Assembly: GCF_014725735.1 (NCBI RefSeq)
Contig: NZ_CP061368.1
Coordinates: forward strand, 3,735,225-3,799,224
DNA length: 64,000 bases
From: Wenzhouxiangella sp. AB-CW3
GTDB taxonomy: Bacteria > Pseudomonadota > Gammaproteobacteria > Xanthomonadales > Wenzhouxiangellaceae
Direction: 5' to 3'
Below, piece by piece: positions 17,501 through 27,318 of this stretch. Within the stretch, counting starts at the first letter, position 1, and every line of letters starts with the position of its first letter. Below the pieces are notes generated by a model that did no database searches, had not been told where the DNA came from, and saw only the letters and a program-made list of their open reading frames with translations. The translations under genes and the position numbers were made by a program.

Positions 17501-20500
17501 TTATTGGTCGGCCTCGAAAGCATCGTGGAAGATGTCCGGAGCGACATTGAGCTGCACCGGCATCAGCGTGACCGGACGTTCCGGATCATTGCTGAGGACG
17601 CAGAAGGCCGATCGGTAGCTGCCGTCCTTCAGACCGGTGGCATAGAAATCCACGTTGACCGTCTCATGCTCGTCCGGATCAATCGTGCCACTGGTCGGCG
17701 ACACGTTGGTCCACGGGTTGAACTGCTCACTGCAATCAACCGTACCTGTCAGCGTGAAGGCCCGTCCTTCCGGAACCGGGAACCAGAAGGGAGGCCAGCC
17801 GGCCAAGCCGCCTGGGCCAATCTCACGTCCTGCCCCGCTCTCACCGTGGAACCATGCATACAGGTTGTTGGGCCCCAGCGAGAACTCGTCGACATCCGGG
17901 TAGGCAGTCAGCCAGTACACTCCCGGCTCCAGTTCCAGCGGCGGAGCGCCTGCAGTGTCAAGATCCAGCGACATATTTGCATCGACAAAGCCCACGCCTG
18001 GATCTCCAACTTCTGCGCTAAACGACCAAATGGCACTTCCCGGATCGGTTTCGGGGTGGCCCGCGGGGACGCCATCGTCGTCGGCAAAGACCATCCAGTT
18101 CAGACCACTCACATCCGGCGAGCCAAGGGTGAAGCCGACCGAGAAAATGGTCTCAATACTAGACGGGGCCAGAAGGACAAACGCATCAGTCTGGTAGATA
18201 CCGGTATCCTCGGCCGTGGCGAAGTTGTTGATCCTGCCTGAGGTGCCCGCTTGCGGGTTATCCCAGATCACCGTACTGACCACCGGGCCCGGCACATTCT
18301 GCGGACCCTGCTCGCTCAGTTCCCACTCCAGCGGTTCCTGGCCCACATTTAGAATGTCAAACTGGTGGGAGGCCACCGCGTCGCTCGCCAGGCCCACGGA
18401 CAGCGATTCCGGAGAGAAGGCAATGGCCGGGGCAGGCTCACGGGAGATCAGCGCCACCGGCATCCGGGCGTTGGACACGCCCACGGTGGTTCCATCCTCC
18501 TCGATGTGAATGTCGGCGAAGTTCCATTGATCGAAGGGCACACCGGTGACATCGATCTCGATGTTCAGGGACTGTGTCGCGCCTGCTCCCAGCGTAAAGC
18601 TGCTAGGCGTCACATCAATGCTGATGCCCGATGGCACGGTGGTCGTGATGGTGTACTCAACCGGATCGGCAACCACGCTGCGTATGGTGCGCTGGAAACT
18701 GCACTCGGTAAAGCACTCGCTCTCCTTGATGGAGGAAAGGTTGAGCGTGGCTGGATTCCCTCCATCGGCCGGATTGGCAGCCTCGAAGTTGGCAATGGAC
18801 TCATCCATGACGAATCCGACATCGGCGGCCGCGGCCACGTCAATGCGCCCGGACCCCATATCAAACGGATCGGCTGGCGTGCTGCCGTCTTCCTTGAGGT
18901 GATCCGGGTTTGCCGACAGCGTCAGGGCAGACCTGATTTCTGTCGGTGTCCAGGTCGGACGCTCGTGTGCGAGCAGGGCGGCGGCTCCTGCCACGTGGGG
19001 CGATGACATCGAGGTGCCACTGATGGCAACAAAATCATCGCTTTCCGCTCGGGCGCCGGCCAGGATCTGCACACCCGGTGCGGTAACGGCCGGGGCAATC
19101 ACGTTGTGGGACGCCGGGCCACGCGAACTGAAATTCGCCATGATATCGGCATTGTCCGAATCGACTTCGATAATGGCTTCGACATCGAGAACGGCCACGT
19201 CGCCATCAATCTCGTCGATGAATGCATCGCCAGTGGAATCGGCAACCGAAAGCACCGGCACCGGTGCGTCTCCGAGGCCACCTAGAGACGCAATGCCAGA
19301 CTCATTGTTGGCAATCACAACGAAGTTGGCGCCGGCGTCAACGGCGTTGTCCACTTTCTCTGCAAAGGTGCAACCGCCGCGACGAATCAGTGCGGCTTCG
19401 CCATCAAACGCATCGGCAGGAAAAGCGTCGCAGCCCTCGCTGTTTTCTGAATCCACATCTCCAGCGTAGCGCAGGTCACCGCTGTACGCACCAGTCAGGG
19501 GTGCGCCAAATGGCGATCCCCTGTATTCCTCCGTATCAGTGCCGATGGTCGCCAAAACGGCCAAAAGCCGCTGGTGGGTGCTGGCGCCGACCGCGATATT
19601 CCACGGGCCGGTCGAAGCTGCGGTAGAAGCGCCGGGACCGGAGTTGCCGGCCGATGCCGCCACGACAATGCCGGCCGCATTGGCGTCAAGGAAGGCCAGG
19701 CTGACGGCGCTGGCCCAGGGTGGCTCGCTATTGCTAATGGAATGATTCAGCACATGGACCCCGTCATTAACGGCATGGTCAACCGCTGCAATTCGGACAT
19801 CCGCTGGGCAGGTCGGCTCACAAACCTTGTAGTTGATCAGATTGGCGCGTGGCGCGACACCGCTGATATCGACATCCAGATCGAGGTAATTGAAGGGAAA
19901 GACGATATCCAGCGGGTTGCCGGCTGCCGTACTGGCGACGTGGGTACCATGGTTATCCGTGTCGTCAGAGCTGGTGCTGAGCGGGTGAAGATTGTAGGTG
20001 CCGATCACCTTGTTGTTGCAGACATCTTCGTAATCCGATGCACTGGGGTCGGCACAGAGGCCCGTGAACACGCCGTCGCCATAAGGGTTGTCATGCACAT
20101 GGCCATCGTCGGCCTCCTCAGCGAATGACGGATGATCAAAGTTGAATCCCGTGTCGAGGATCCCGATGATGATGCCTTCACCACGGTTATGCAGCCCGCT
20201 GATGGTGCTGCCGGCCCAGACGTCGGGCGCATTGATCAGGTCCGGGCCTTCATCGGTATGCAGCTCATCAATGCGATTTGGCTCGATTCCAGCCACGAAT
20301 GGCAGTCGGGCGACCGCCTCGGCTTCTTCCTGGGTCAGCCGCAGGGTCATGCCATTGAGTACGTTCAGGAACTGACGCTCAGGGGTAAGCGAACGGCGCG
20401 ATGTCTGCCCCATGGCCTGCAGGTAACTTTCCTGTTGCTCGGCCAGGAACTCGCGATAGGCGACGGCGGCCGAGCTGCGGGTATTGATGCGTTGGCCGGT

Positions 20501-20761
20501 CGCGCGTGGGCTGGTCGGGGCCAGGCCGCGGATTCCACCCTCGTAGCGAGCCAGTGACGGCTCTTCGAAGCGGACAATGTAGAGATAACGACCCTGCCGG
20601 TCGGCGGGTGCGATCTGACCACTGCTGGTCACTTCCATGGAGGCAGAGACATCCTCCGCCGTCAGCGCGTCCGTGTCGGCGGCCACGCCGGCGGTCATGG
20701 CAAAAGCCAGCACCGCCGCTATGGCGCCGCCGGGGCGCAGTGAAAATCTGATGGATGACAT
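17501..20761 (-). CDS. Large secreted subtilisin-like serine protease (S8)
   Basis: The 1086-residue product starts at ATG 20761 with GGGAGG upstream. It has a signal peptide, an I9-type propeptide, and an S8 domain with Asp near 203 (ILDTGFNFDHPSF), His near 271 (NHGTHVAST), the oxyanion Asn near 373 (SAGNSG) and Ser near 584 (GTSMSSPHVAG). A PA domain is inserted between the oxyanion Asn and the Ser (FDGEAALIRRGGCTFAEK). A long beta-rich C-terminal region follows, ending in a choice-of-anchor/ASPM-like repeat and the short tail IFHDAFEADQ. It should be an extracellular degradative protease. Confidence 0.92.
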   Translation of the reverse strand: MSSIRFSLRPGGAIAAVLAFAMTAGVAADTDALTAEDVSASMEVTSSGQIAPADRQGRYLYIVRFEEPSLARYEGGIRGLAPTSPRATGQRINTRSSAAVAYREFLAEQQESYLQAMGQTSRRSLTPERQFLNVLNGMTLRLTQEEAEAVARLPFVAGIEPNRIDELHTDEGPDLINAPDVWAGSTISGLHNRGEGIIIGILDTGFNFDHPSFAEEADDGHVHDNPYGDGVFTGLCADPSASDYEDVCNNKVIGTYNLHPLSTSSDDTDNHGTHVASTAAGNPLDIVFPFNYLDLDVDISGVAPRANLINYKVCEPTCPADVRIAAVDHAVNDGVHVLNHSISNSEPPWASAVSLAFLDANAAGIVVAASAGNSGPGASTAASTGPWNIAVGASTHQRLLAVLATIGTDTEEYRGSPFGAPLTGAYSGDLRYAGDVDSENSEGCDAFPADAFDGEAALIRRGGCTFAEKVDNAVDAGANFVVIANNESGIASLGGLGDAPVPVLSVADSTGDAFIDEIDGDVAVLDVEAIIEVDSDNADIMANFSSRGPASHNVIAPAVTAPGVQILAGARAESDDFVAISGTSMSSPHVAGAAALLAHERPTWTPTEIRSALTLSANPDHLKEDGSTPADPFDMGSGRIDVAAAADVGFVMDESIANFEAANPADGGNPATLNLSSIKESECFTECSFQRTIRSVVADPVEYTITTTVPSGISIDVTPSSFTLGAGATQSLNIEIDVTGVPFDQWNFADIHIEEDGTTVGVSNARMPVALISREPAPAIAFSPESLSVGLASDAVASHQFDILNVGQEPLEWELSEQGPQNVPGPVVSTVIWDNPQAGTSGRINNFATAEDTGIYQTDAFVLLAPSSIETIFSVGFTLGSPDVSGLNWMVFADDDGVPAGHPETDPGSAIWSFSAEVGDPGVGFVDANMSLDLDTAGAPPLELEPGVYWLTAYPDVDEFSLGPNNLYAWFHGESGAGREIGPGGLAGWPPFWFPVPEGRAFTLTGTVDCSEQFNPWTNVSPTSGTIDPDEHETVNVDFYATGLKDGSYRSAFCVLSNDPERPVTLMPVQLNVAPDIFHDAFEADQ

Positions 20762-20946
20762 GAGTTCTTGACCTCCCTGTGTGTCAGGCTTCAGTGTGAC
20801 AGTCATGTTGCCCGTGCGGCGATCGTCTCCCCCTGACGACCAGCATGGGGAGCGCTGAGACTAGCGCCAAGCGAGGCGAAACACAAGCCCTAACCGAAAG
20901 AGATGGAAAGGCGCATTCCGGGTACCAGTATTGGGCCGGACCGACC

Positions 20947-21732
20947 TCAGCTCCTCAGCCCCACCCCGCGCTTGAGCAGGGTCAGACTGACCCAGAACAG
21001 CACGGAGCCGAACCCGATCACGATGGCGTAGGCCAGCCACAGCGAAACGTCGCTGACGCCCAGCATGCCGTAGCGGAAGGCGTTGACCATGTAGAGAATG
21101 GGGTTGCCCATGGCAATCTGCTCCGTCACGCCTGGCAGCAGGCCGACGGTGAAGAACACGCCGCCCAGGTAGGTCATGGGCTGCAGGACAAAGGTGGGAA
21201 TGATGGAGATATCGTCGAATTTCTGCGCGTAGACCGCGTTGATGAATCCGGCCAGGGCGAAGGTGACGGCCGTAAACAGCAGCATCGACAGCGTGATGGC
21301 CACGTTGTGTATGTGAAAGCCGGAAAACCAGATCGCGACCAGCCAGACCAGGATGCCGACAGTCAGGGCGCGGAACACGGCGCCGGAAACATAGCCGGCC
21401 AGAATGATCCATGGCGGCAGCGGCGAAACCAGCAACTCTTCGATATGCTTGCCGAACTTGGCGCCGAAAAACGACGAGGTGATATTGCCGTAGGAATTGG
21501 TGATCACGCTGAGCATGATCAGCCCCGGCACGATGAAATCCAGGTAAGGCATGCCGCCCATCTCGCCCACGCGCCGACCGATGATGGCCCCGAAGATCAC
21601 GAAATACAGGCTCATGGTGATCATCGGCGGCAACAGGGTTTGCGGCCAGATGCGCAGTATGCGCGTAATTTCCTTGATCAGGATGGTCTGGTAGCCAATC
21701 CAGAATGTTCTTGCCGATACCTTGTCGCTCAC
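20947..21732 (-). CDS. ABC-2 type transporter permease
   Basis: The 261-residue protein has six hydrophobic helices and the ABC-2 signature region (ISPL-like VSPLPPWIILAGYVSGAVFR). It resembles YadH-type permeases. The ATG overlaps the ATPase stop by 4 bases, so the two make one exporter. The substrate is unknown. Confidence 0.9.
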   Translation of the reverse strand: MSDKVSARTFWIGYQTILIKEITRILRIWPQTLLPPMITMSLYFVIFGAIIGRRVGEMGGMPYLDFIVPGLIMLSVITNSYGNITSSFFGAKFGKHIEELLVSPLPPWIILAGYVSGAVFRALTVGILVWLVAIWFSGFHIHNVAITLSMLLFTAVTFALAGFINAVYAQKFDDISIIPTFVLQPMTYLGGVFFTVGLLPGVTEQIAMGNPILYMVNAFRYGMLGVSDVSLWLAYAIVIGFGSVLFWVSLTLLKRGVGLRS

Positions 21733-22655
21733 GCTGCCTGCCCCTCTTCAAAGCCGACCAGGCGGACGAACAACTCCTCGAGACGATTGGCCTTGTTGCG
21801 CATCGACTTGATTTCTATGCCCTCATCCTCGAGCACCCTGAACAGGCGATTCAGCCGTTGCGACTTGGGGATACTGGCTTCCAGGGTCAACGAGTCGCGC
21901 AGGTGAATATCCATGCCGTCGACGCGGGGCGCCTGATCAATCGGTTCACACAGATCCAGCACGAAGGTCTCGACCTGCAGCTTATCGAGCAATGCCTTGA
22001 CCGAGGTGTTTTCGACAATCTGGCCGTGATCGATGATGGCCACGTTGCGACACAGTTGTTCGGCCTCTTCCAGGTAGTGAGTGGTCAATATGACCGTGGT
22101 GCCGGCCTGGTTGATCTCGGAAATGAAGCGCCACATCGAGCGCCGGATTTCGATGTCCACGCCGGCGGTGGGTTCGTCGAGAATCAGCAACCTGGGCTGA
22201 TGCACCATGGAGCGGGCGATTAGCAGGCGTCGCTTCATGCCGCCGGAAAGCTGGCGAGAGGGTCCGAAAGCCTTGTCCCAGAGGCTGAGCTTCCTGAGGT
22301 AATACTCGGCGCGTTCCTTGGCAATGCGGCGGGGCACGCCGTAGTAACCGCCCTGGTTGACGACGATATCGAAGGGCTTCTCAAACTGATTGAAGTTGAC
22401 CTCCTGCGGCACCAGCCCAATCTCGGCCATGGCCCGGGAGCGCTGGGTCTGAACGCTGGTTCCGAATACCTTCGCCTCGCCGGCAGTGGCGTTGACCAGC
22501 GAACTGACGATGCCGATCAGCGTGGATTTGCCGGCGCCGTTGGGGCCAAGCAGGGCAAAGAAATCACCCTCCTCGACCGCCAGGTCGACACCCTTGAGTG
22601 CCTGCACGCCATTCTTGTAGGTCTTCTGGAGTCCTCGAATGTCCAGGGCTTTCAT
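21729..22655 (-). CDS. ABC-2 type transporter ATP-binding protein
   Basis: The 308-residue ATPase has Walker A LLGPNGAGKST, signature QLSGGMKRRL, Walker B LLILDEPTAGVD and the switch histidine in LTTHYLEEAEQL, followed by a C-terminal regulatory extension. It resembles YadG. The start at ATG 22655 begins the conserved fold; the longer frame runs into the divergent hydrolase leader. It pairs with the downstream permease. Confidence 0.93.
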   Translation of the reverse strand: MKALDIRGLQKTYKNGVQALKGVDLAVEEGDFFALLGPNGAGKSTLIGIVSSLVNATAGEAKVFGTSVQTQRSRAMAEIGLVPQEVNFNQFEKPFDIVVNQGGYYGVPRRIAKERAEYYLRKLSLWDKAFGPSRQLSGGMKRRLLIARSMVHQPRLLILDEPTAGVDIEIRRSMWRFISEINQAGTTVILTTHYLEEAEQLCRNVAIIDHGQIVENTSVKALLDKLQVETFVLDLCEPIDQAPRVDGMDIHLRDSLTLEASIPKSQRLNRLFRVLEDEGIEIKSMRNKANRLEELFVRLVGFEEGQAA

Positions 22656-22740
22656 GACTAATCGCCTATTGGATTCCTTGGTCGGGGCCGGCACAATAGC
22701 AGGCCGATTGTATAACCACATTCATCTTGGGTTGATCCGG

Positions 22741-24204
22741 GTGGGAATCAAACGACATTTGCTCATGGGACTGCTCCTGCTGCCCGGCAGCGCTGTGCTG
22801 CTGGCCGAAAACGAACGCTGGGACGGGCTGGAGAACTGCGAGATCTCGATTGCCGGCGGTCGGCTGTCGGCCGATGCGCTGTGCGGGACGCTGCCCGTGG
22901 CCGAGAATCCGGCCGCGCCCGAAGGTCGGCAGATCGACCTGGCGTTTGCTGTGTCGCCGGCCCGGGCCAGTCGCGCCGAACCCGACCCGGTGGTATTTCT
23001 GGCCGGTGGGCCCGGTCAGTCGGCACGCGACCTGCTGCCGGTCATGAAGCGGACGCTGCGCGACGTCAATCGCGATCGCGATCTGGTCTTTGTCGACCAG
23101 CGCGGCACCGGCGGGTCCAATGCACTCGACTGCGAGGCCGGCGCGCCGGAAGAGATGTGGATGGAGGTCGACGGGCAGCTCGCCAGCGAATACCTGCGCG
23201 ATTGCATGCGGGAATGGGACGCCGATCTGCGCTTCTACACCACCAGCGACGGCGCGGCCGACCTGGAGCATTTTCGCGAACACTTCGCCTTCGACCAGCT
23301 CAACCTGGTCGGCGGATCCTACGGCACTCGCATGGCGCAGGTGTACCTGCGCAACTACCCCGACCGTGTGCGCAGCGTGATCCTCGATGGCGTGGTGCCA
23401 GTGCGCCTGCACCTGGGCTCCGAACACGGCCTGATGCTCGACCGCGCCCTTGAACGCATTTTTGCAGCCTGCAATCAAGACCCGGCCTGTTCCGAGCACT
23501 TCCCGGACCTGGAGCAGGCCTTCGCAGATCTCAAGGCCCGCTACCGCAACAACAATCAATCGGTCTTTGTTACCCATCCGCGCACCGGTCGCGGTTTCGA
23601 GATGGAGTTCAACCGCGATGTCCTGGCCAGCGCGCTCAGGTTTCTTGCCTACGGTGCGGAAAGCCAGATGATGATTCCCTACCTGGTCCACGAAGCCGCG
23701 TCCAGCGGCAGCCCGGAACGTCTGGCCAGCCAGGCGCTGATCGTCACCGACCGCATGATGGACATGATGGCGGTGGGTCTGAATTTCAGCGTGGGCTGCA
23801 GCGAGGACTGGCCGGGCTGGCCGCGGGACATCGACCAGTCTCACACGCTGCTGGGCGACAGCCTCACCGAGGCCTACGACGATGTGTGCGAGTGGTGGCC
23901 GGCCGGCGACCGACCGGACGACTTTCACCAGCCTTTCGAATCGGACGTACCGGCCCTGCTGATGTCGGGTGAACTCGACCCCGTCACACCCCCGTCCTAC
24001 GGAGACGAGGCCCTGGAACAGTACCCCAACGGCAAGCATCTCGTGGCCAGCGGCCGCGGCCATATCGTGCTGACCAACCGCTGCATGAGCCGCATCGCCA
24101 CGGAGTTCATACGCACTCACTCGGTTGACGAGCTCGACACCGATTGCATGAGTGCCATCGGCCCCGAACCATTCTTCCTCGACCTGCTGGGACCGGCACC
24201 ATGA
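22741..24204 (+). CDS. Exported alpha/beta-hydrolase, tripeptidyl-aminopeptidase-like
   Basis: The protein carries the oxyanion-region motif FLAGGPGQSA, FVDQRGTGGSN, the nucleophile elbow GGSYGTRMAQ and a C-terminal TAP-like domain with Asp in SGELDPVTPP and His in GRGHIVL. This fits prolyl/tripeptidyl aminopeptidases of family S33. I chose GTG 22741, which gives a basic-hydrophobic signal peptide (GIKRHLLMGLLLLPGSAVLLA). ATG 22765 would lack the basic residues. Its stop overlaps the start of an ABC ATPase, so it may act with that exporter. Confidence 0.85.
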   Translation: MGIKRHLLMGLLLLPGSAVLLAENERWDGLENCEISIAGGRLSADALCGTLPVAENPAAPEGRQIDLAFAVSPARASRAEPDPVVFLAGGPGQSARDLLPVMKRTLRDVNRDRDLVFVDQRGTGGSNALDCEAGAPEEMWMEVDGQLASEYLRDCMREWDADLRFYTTSDGAADLEHFREHFAFDQLNLVGGSYGTRMAQVYLRNYPDRVRSVILDGVVPVRLHLGSEHGLMLDRALERIFAACNQDPACSEHFPDLEQAFADLKARYRNNNQSVFVTHPRTGRGFEMEFNRDVLASALRFLAYGAESQMMIPYLVHEAASSGSPERLASQALIVTDRMMDMMAVGLNFSVGCSEDWPGWPRDIDQSHTLLGDSLTEAYDDVCEWWPAGDRPDDFHQPFESDVPALLMSGELDPVTPPSYGDEALEQYPNGKHLVASGRGHIVLTNRCMSRIATEFIRTHSVDELDTDCMSAIGPEPFFLDLLGPAP

Positions 24205-24941
24205 TTGAAGCACAGGGCTTGCGCAAGACCTTCAACAAGGGCCGGGTCGTGGCAGTCGACGATGTCAGCTTTACCGCCCGCGACGGACAGATCACCGGGC
24301 TGCTGGGGCCCAACGGCGCCGGCAAGACCACAACGTTGCGGATGCTCTACACCCTGCTGCAGCCCGACGCCGGCAGCATGCGCGTCGACGGCATTGATCC
24401 GCAAAGCGATCCGCTTCACATCAAGCGCGCCCTGGGCGTGGTGCCCGACTCGCGCGGGCTGTACGACCGGCTGACCGCGCGCGAGAACATTCGCTATTAC
24501 GGCGACCTGCAGGGGCTGAGTCGCGACACCATCAACCAGCGTATCGACCGCCTGGCCGAGGTGCTGGATATGGGCGAGTTCATCGACCGGCGCACCGACG
24601 GCTTTTCGCAGGGTCAGCGCGTCAAGGTGGCCATCGCCCGCGCCCTGATCCACGAGCCGCGCACCATTCTGCTCGACGAACCCTCCAACGGACTCGATGT
24701 CATGACCACCCGCTCCCTGCGCGGCTTTCTACAGCGACTGCGTGCCGAAGGTCGCTGCGTGGTGCTGTCGACACACATCATGCAGGAAGTCGCCGCCCTG
24801 TGTGATCACATCGTCATCATTGCCGACGGCCGGGTGGCCGCCGAAGGCAGCAAGGAACAATTGCTGGAACGATCAGGCGAACAGAACCTCGAGGACGCTT
24901 TCGTGCGCCTGATCGGCACCGACGAGGGGCTGCTGGCATGA
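24201..24941 (+). CDS. ABC transporter ATP-binding protein, NatA-like
   Basis: The 246-residue ATPase has Walker A LLGPNGAGKTT, a signature loop in FSQGQRVKVAIAR, Walker B ILLDEPSNGLDV and the switch His in LSTHIMQEV. The ATG at 24201 overlaps the hydrolase stop. It should energise the permease encoded immediately downstream. NatA-type exporters move sodium or amphipathic compounds, but the substrate here is not evident. Confidence 0.9.
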   Translation: MIEAQGLRKTFNKGRVVAVDDVSFTARDGQITGLLGPNGAGKTTTLRMLYTLLQPDAGSMRVDGIDPQSDPLHIKRALGVVPDSRGLYDRLTARENIRYYGDLQGLSRDTINQRIDRLAEVLDMGEFIDRRTDGFSQGQRVKVAIARALIHEPRTILLDEPSNGLDVMTTRSLRGFLQRLRAEGRCVVLSTHIMQEVAALCDHIVIIADGRVAAEGSKEQLLERSGEQNLEDAFVRLIGTDEGLLA

Positions 24942-26107
24942 AGGCCGTATTCACCAAGGAACTGCTGGACAACTTCCGCGACCGTCGGGTGGTCATCAAC
25001 ACCCTGATTCTGGGCCCGCTGATGGGGCCGGTGATCTTCGCGCTGATGATTTCATTCATGACTCGGCAGGCCACCGAACGCATGGAAGCACCGCTGGAGC
25101 TGCCCGTGGTCGGCGCCGAACATGCCGCCGAGCTGGTCGGGTTTCTGGAGCGCCAGGGCGTGGAGATTCTGGACGCGCCTGACGATCCCGAACAGGCCGT
25201 GCGCGACGAAGAGTACGAGGTCATCCTGCGCTTCGGCCCGGAATTCGGCGAGCATTGGCGTGAGGGGCGCCCGGCACCGCTGGAAATCATCACCGACCAG
25301 TCGCGCCGCTACGCCGGGGCATCCGTGTCGCGCGTACGCGGGTATCTCAATGCGTGGACCACCCAGATCAGCCAGGCCCGACTGCAATTGCGCGGCGTGC
25401 ACCCGGAACTGACGCGGCCGGTTCATATCCAGGTGACCGACCTGTCCACCCCGGAATCGCGCGGCGGCATGCTGCTGGCCTTCCTGCCCTACTTCATCCT
25501 GATCACCGTATTCATGGGCTCGATGCACATGGCCATCGACACCACCGCCGGTGAGCGGGAACGCAAATCCCTGGAACCCCTGCTGATCAACCCGCTACCC
25601 CGCTGGCAGATCATGGCCGGCAAACTCGCGGCCACTACCTTCTTTGCCATGGCCACGCTGGGCCTGGGGCTGATCGCCTTCGTCTATGCCATGGGCTTTC
25701 TCCCGGTGGCCGACATGGACATGGCACTGAATCTCGACTTCCGCGTGGCCGCCTGGGCCTTCCTGCTGGTCGCGCCGGCCGCATTGCTCGCCGCCGCCCT
25801 GCTCACCATCCTGGCCTCTTTCGCCAAGAGCTTTCGCGAAGCCCAGAGTTACATGGGCATGGTCATCATCGTGCCGATGATCCCCTCCCTGTGGATGCTC
25901 GTCGACCCGGCCCGGGCCGAATCCTGGATGACCCTGGTGCCACTGCTCAGCCAGAACGTGCTGATCCTGGAACTGGTCCGCGGCGAACCGATCAACCTCG
26001 TCTGGGTCGGGCTGTCGCTGCTGTCAACCACGGCCCTGGCCCTCGCACTGGCCCTCATCGCCGGTACGCTGTATAACCGGCCGCGGTTGATATTCACCTC
26101 GGCTTGA
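24938..26107 (+). CDS. ABC-2 permease, NatB-like
   Basis: The 389-residue protein has one N-terminal helix, a large extracytoplasmic domain of about 150 residues and five to six C-terminal helices. The first C-terminal helix is followed by the conserved TAGERERKSLEPLLINPLP. This matches NatB/YhaP-type ABC-2 permeases. The start overlaps the ATPase stop by 4 bases. The stop codon lies against the GGTGAAA repeat tract. Confidence 0.9.
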   Translation: MKAVFTKELLDNFRDRRVVINTLILGPLMGPVIFALMISFMTRQATERMEAPLELPVVGAEHAAELVGFLERQGVEILDAPDDPEQAVRDEEYEVILRFGPEFGEHWREGRPAPLEIITDQSRRYAGASVSRVRGYLNAWTTQISQARLQLRGVHPELTRPVHIQVTDLSTPESRGGMLLAFLPYFILITVFMGSMHMAIDTTAGERERKSLEPLLINPLPRWQIMAGKLAATTFFAMATLGLGLIAFVYAMGFLPVADMDMALNLDFRVAAWAFLLVAPAALLAAALLTILASFAKSFREAQSYMGMVIIVPMIPSLWMLVDPARAESWMTLVPLLSQNVLILELVRGEPINLVWVGLSLLSTTALALALALIAGTLYNRPRLIFTSA

Positions 26108-26110
26108 AGA

Positions 26111-26169
26111 CGGTGAAAGGTAAGAGGTGAAAGGTAAGAGGTGAAAGGTGAAAGGTGAAAGGTGAGGTG
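26111..26169. repeat. GGTGAAA/GGTAAGA low-complexity tract, left arm
   Basis: About 60 bases consist of alternating 7-8 base units GGTGAAA and GGTAAGA, starting right after the permease stop codon. The complementary tract is found at 26398-26481 in the opposite orientation, so the two could pair as long imperfect arms. Confidence 0.8.
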
Positions 26170-26183
26170 ACTTCCAGTTCTAT

Positions 26184-26308
26184 TAACCCGGCAACCAAAC
26201 AGGTTGCCGGGTTATTGCCCGGCCGGTACGGCCGGGGCCGCGAAGCGAAGGTATTTGCGGACATGCGCCGCAAATGCCGTGCAACGAATACCATAGGTAT
26301 TTCGTTGC
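26184..26308. other. Series of three hairpins in a convergent intergenic region
   Basis: Three stems follow one another: 26184-26196 with 26202-26214 (13 bp, TAACCCGGCAACC), 26253-26260 with 26268-26275 (8 bp, ATTTGCGG), and 26281-26292 with 26296-26308 (12 bp with one bulge, GCAACGAATACC). GTTGCCGG recurs at the first and third stems. No ORF is present. It lies between the two inverted tracts. Confidence 0.6.
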
Positions 26309-26397
26309 CGGTTTAATGATGGGGCGCAATAGGCTTGATCCCGTAGGCCGGTGAATGCCGCACTGAGAATATTCCAAGGCGTAGGCAATGACCTCAA

Positions 26398-26481
26398 CCC
26401 GCCCTTCCTTTCACCTTTCACCTTTCACCTTTCATCTCTTACCTCTTACCTTTAACCTTTCACCTCTTACCTTTTTCCTTT
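26398..26481. repeat. TTTCACC/TCTTACC low-complexity tract, right arm
   Basis: This tract is the reverse-complement counterpart of the one at 26111-26169. It overlaps the 3' end of the DUF1295 gene, whose last codons (encoding KKEKGKR and the stop) are made of this repeat. Confidence 0.8.
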
Positions 26482-27245
26482 TTCCACGGCCAGGGGAAAA
26501 ACGCCGAAGTCGTCCGCTGATACTCCCGATACACCTCGCCGCGCGATTTCAGCGCCTGTTTCTCGGTATATGGGATGCCGCTGAGGCGATAGAGAAACAG
26601 CAGCATCACCGCCGGCCCCAGCCAGGCCACCCAGGCATTGGGGGCGCCGATGGCCACCAGCGGGTAGCTGAACCAGTGCAGCCACTCGAAAAAGTAATTG
26701 GGATGGCGTGAATAGCGCCACAATCCGGTATTGCAGACCCGCCCGGCCTGCTCGGGATCGGCCTTGAAGGCGGCCAGCTGACGATCGGCAATGGATTCCC
26801 CGGCCAGACTGACAAACCAGATGGCAACACCAGCGATCACCCAGCCTGACAGGGCAGGAGAAGGATCGTTCGCCACCACCCAGACGGGCAGTGAAAACAG
26901 CCACGCAACCACGGCCTGGAGAATAAAGAAAAACAGCAGGAAAGACTGCTGACGCTTCCCGAAGTGTTCGCGCATGGCCCGGTAGCGGCCATCCTCACGG
27001 GTCTCGCTGGCCAGTCGAACCACCAGGTGCCGGGTCAGTCGTATCGACCAGGTTCCGGCCAGGAGAAAGGCAAGAACGCGCTTTTCCGGCGCACCATCTC
27101 CCAACACGGCCCAAGCCAGCGCCTGTACGCCAATCAGGCCGGACCAGGCCGCATCCACCCAGTCGGCACGACCAGAACGGCGCTGCCAGGCCCACAACAG
27201 CAGCATGACCAGCAAGCAGAGCAAAAAGGTGAATAACAGCAGCAT
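26460..27245 (-). CDS. DUF1295 steroid-reductase-like membrane protein
   Basis: The 261-residue protein has about six helices. It carries the family signature GLWRYSRHPNYFFEW near the C-terminus and a conserved YREYQRTTSAFFPW end. DUF1295 proteins share the fold of steroid 5-alpha-reductases and isoprenylcysteine methyltransferases; the substrate here is unknown. The final KKEKGKR is encoded by the low-complexity tract, which also supplies the stop, so the natural C-terminus was probably altered or set by that repeat. Confidence 0.85.
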   Translation of the reverse strand: MLLLFTFLLCLLVMLLLWAWQRRSGRADWVDAAWSGLIGVQALAWAVLGDGAPEKRVLAFLLAGTWSIRLTRHLVVRLASETREDGRYRAMREHFGKRQQSFLLFFFILQAVVAWLFSLPVWVVANDPSPALSGWVIAGVAIWFVSLAGESIADRQLAAFKADPEQAGRVCNTGLWRYSRHPNYFFEWLHWFSYPLVAIGAPNAWVAWLGPAVMLLFLYRLSGIPYTEKQALKSRGEVYREYQRTTSAFFPWPWKKEKGKR

Positions 27246-27297
27246 GAACGATGAACTCAGCCTGGAACGACCGATTCACTGTATCCGAAATAACGAA

Positions 27298-27318
27298 CGC
27301 CCGCCGTGACGGCGGGCG
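27298..27318 (-). terminator. Terminator-like hairpin
   Basis: An 8-bp GC stem (27298-27305 with 27311-27318, CGCCCGCC/GGCGGGCG) is followed on the minus strand by TTCGTTATTT. It lies downstream of the small minus-strand ORF at 27434-27592. Confidence 0.5.
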
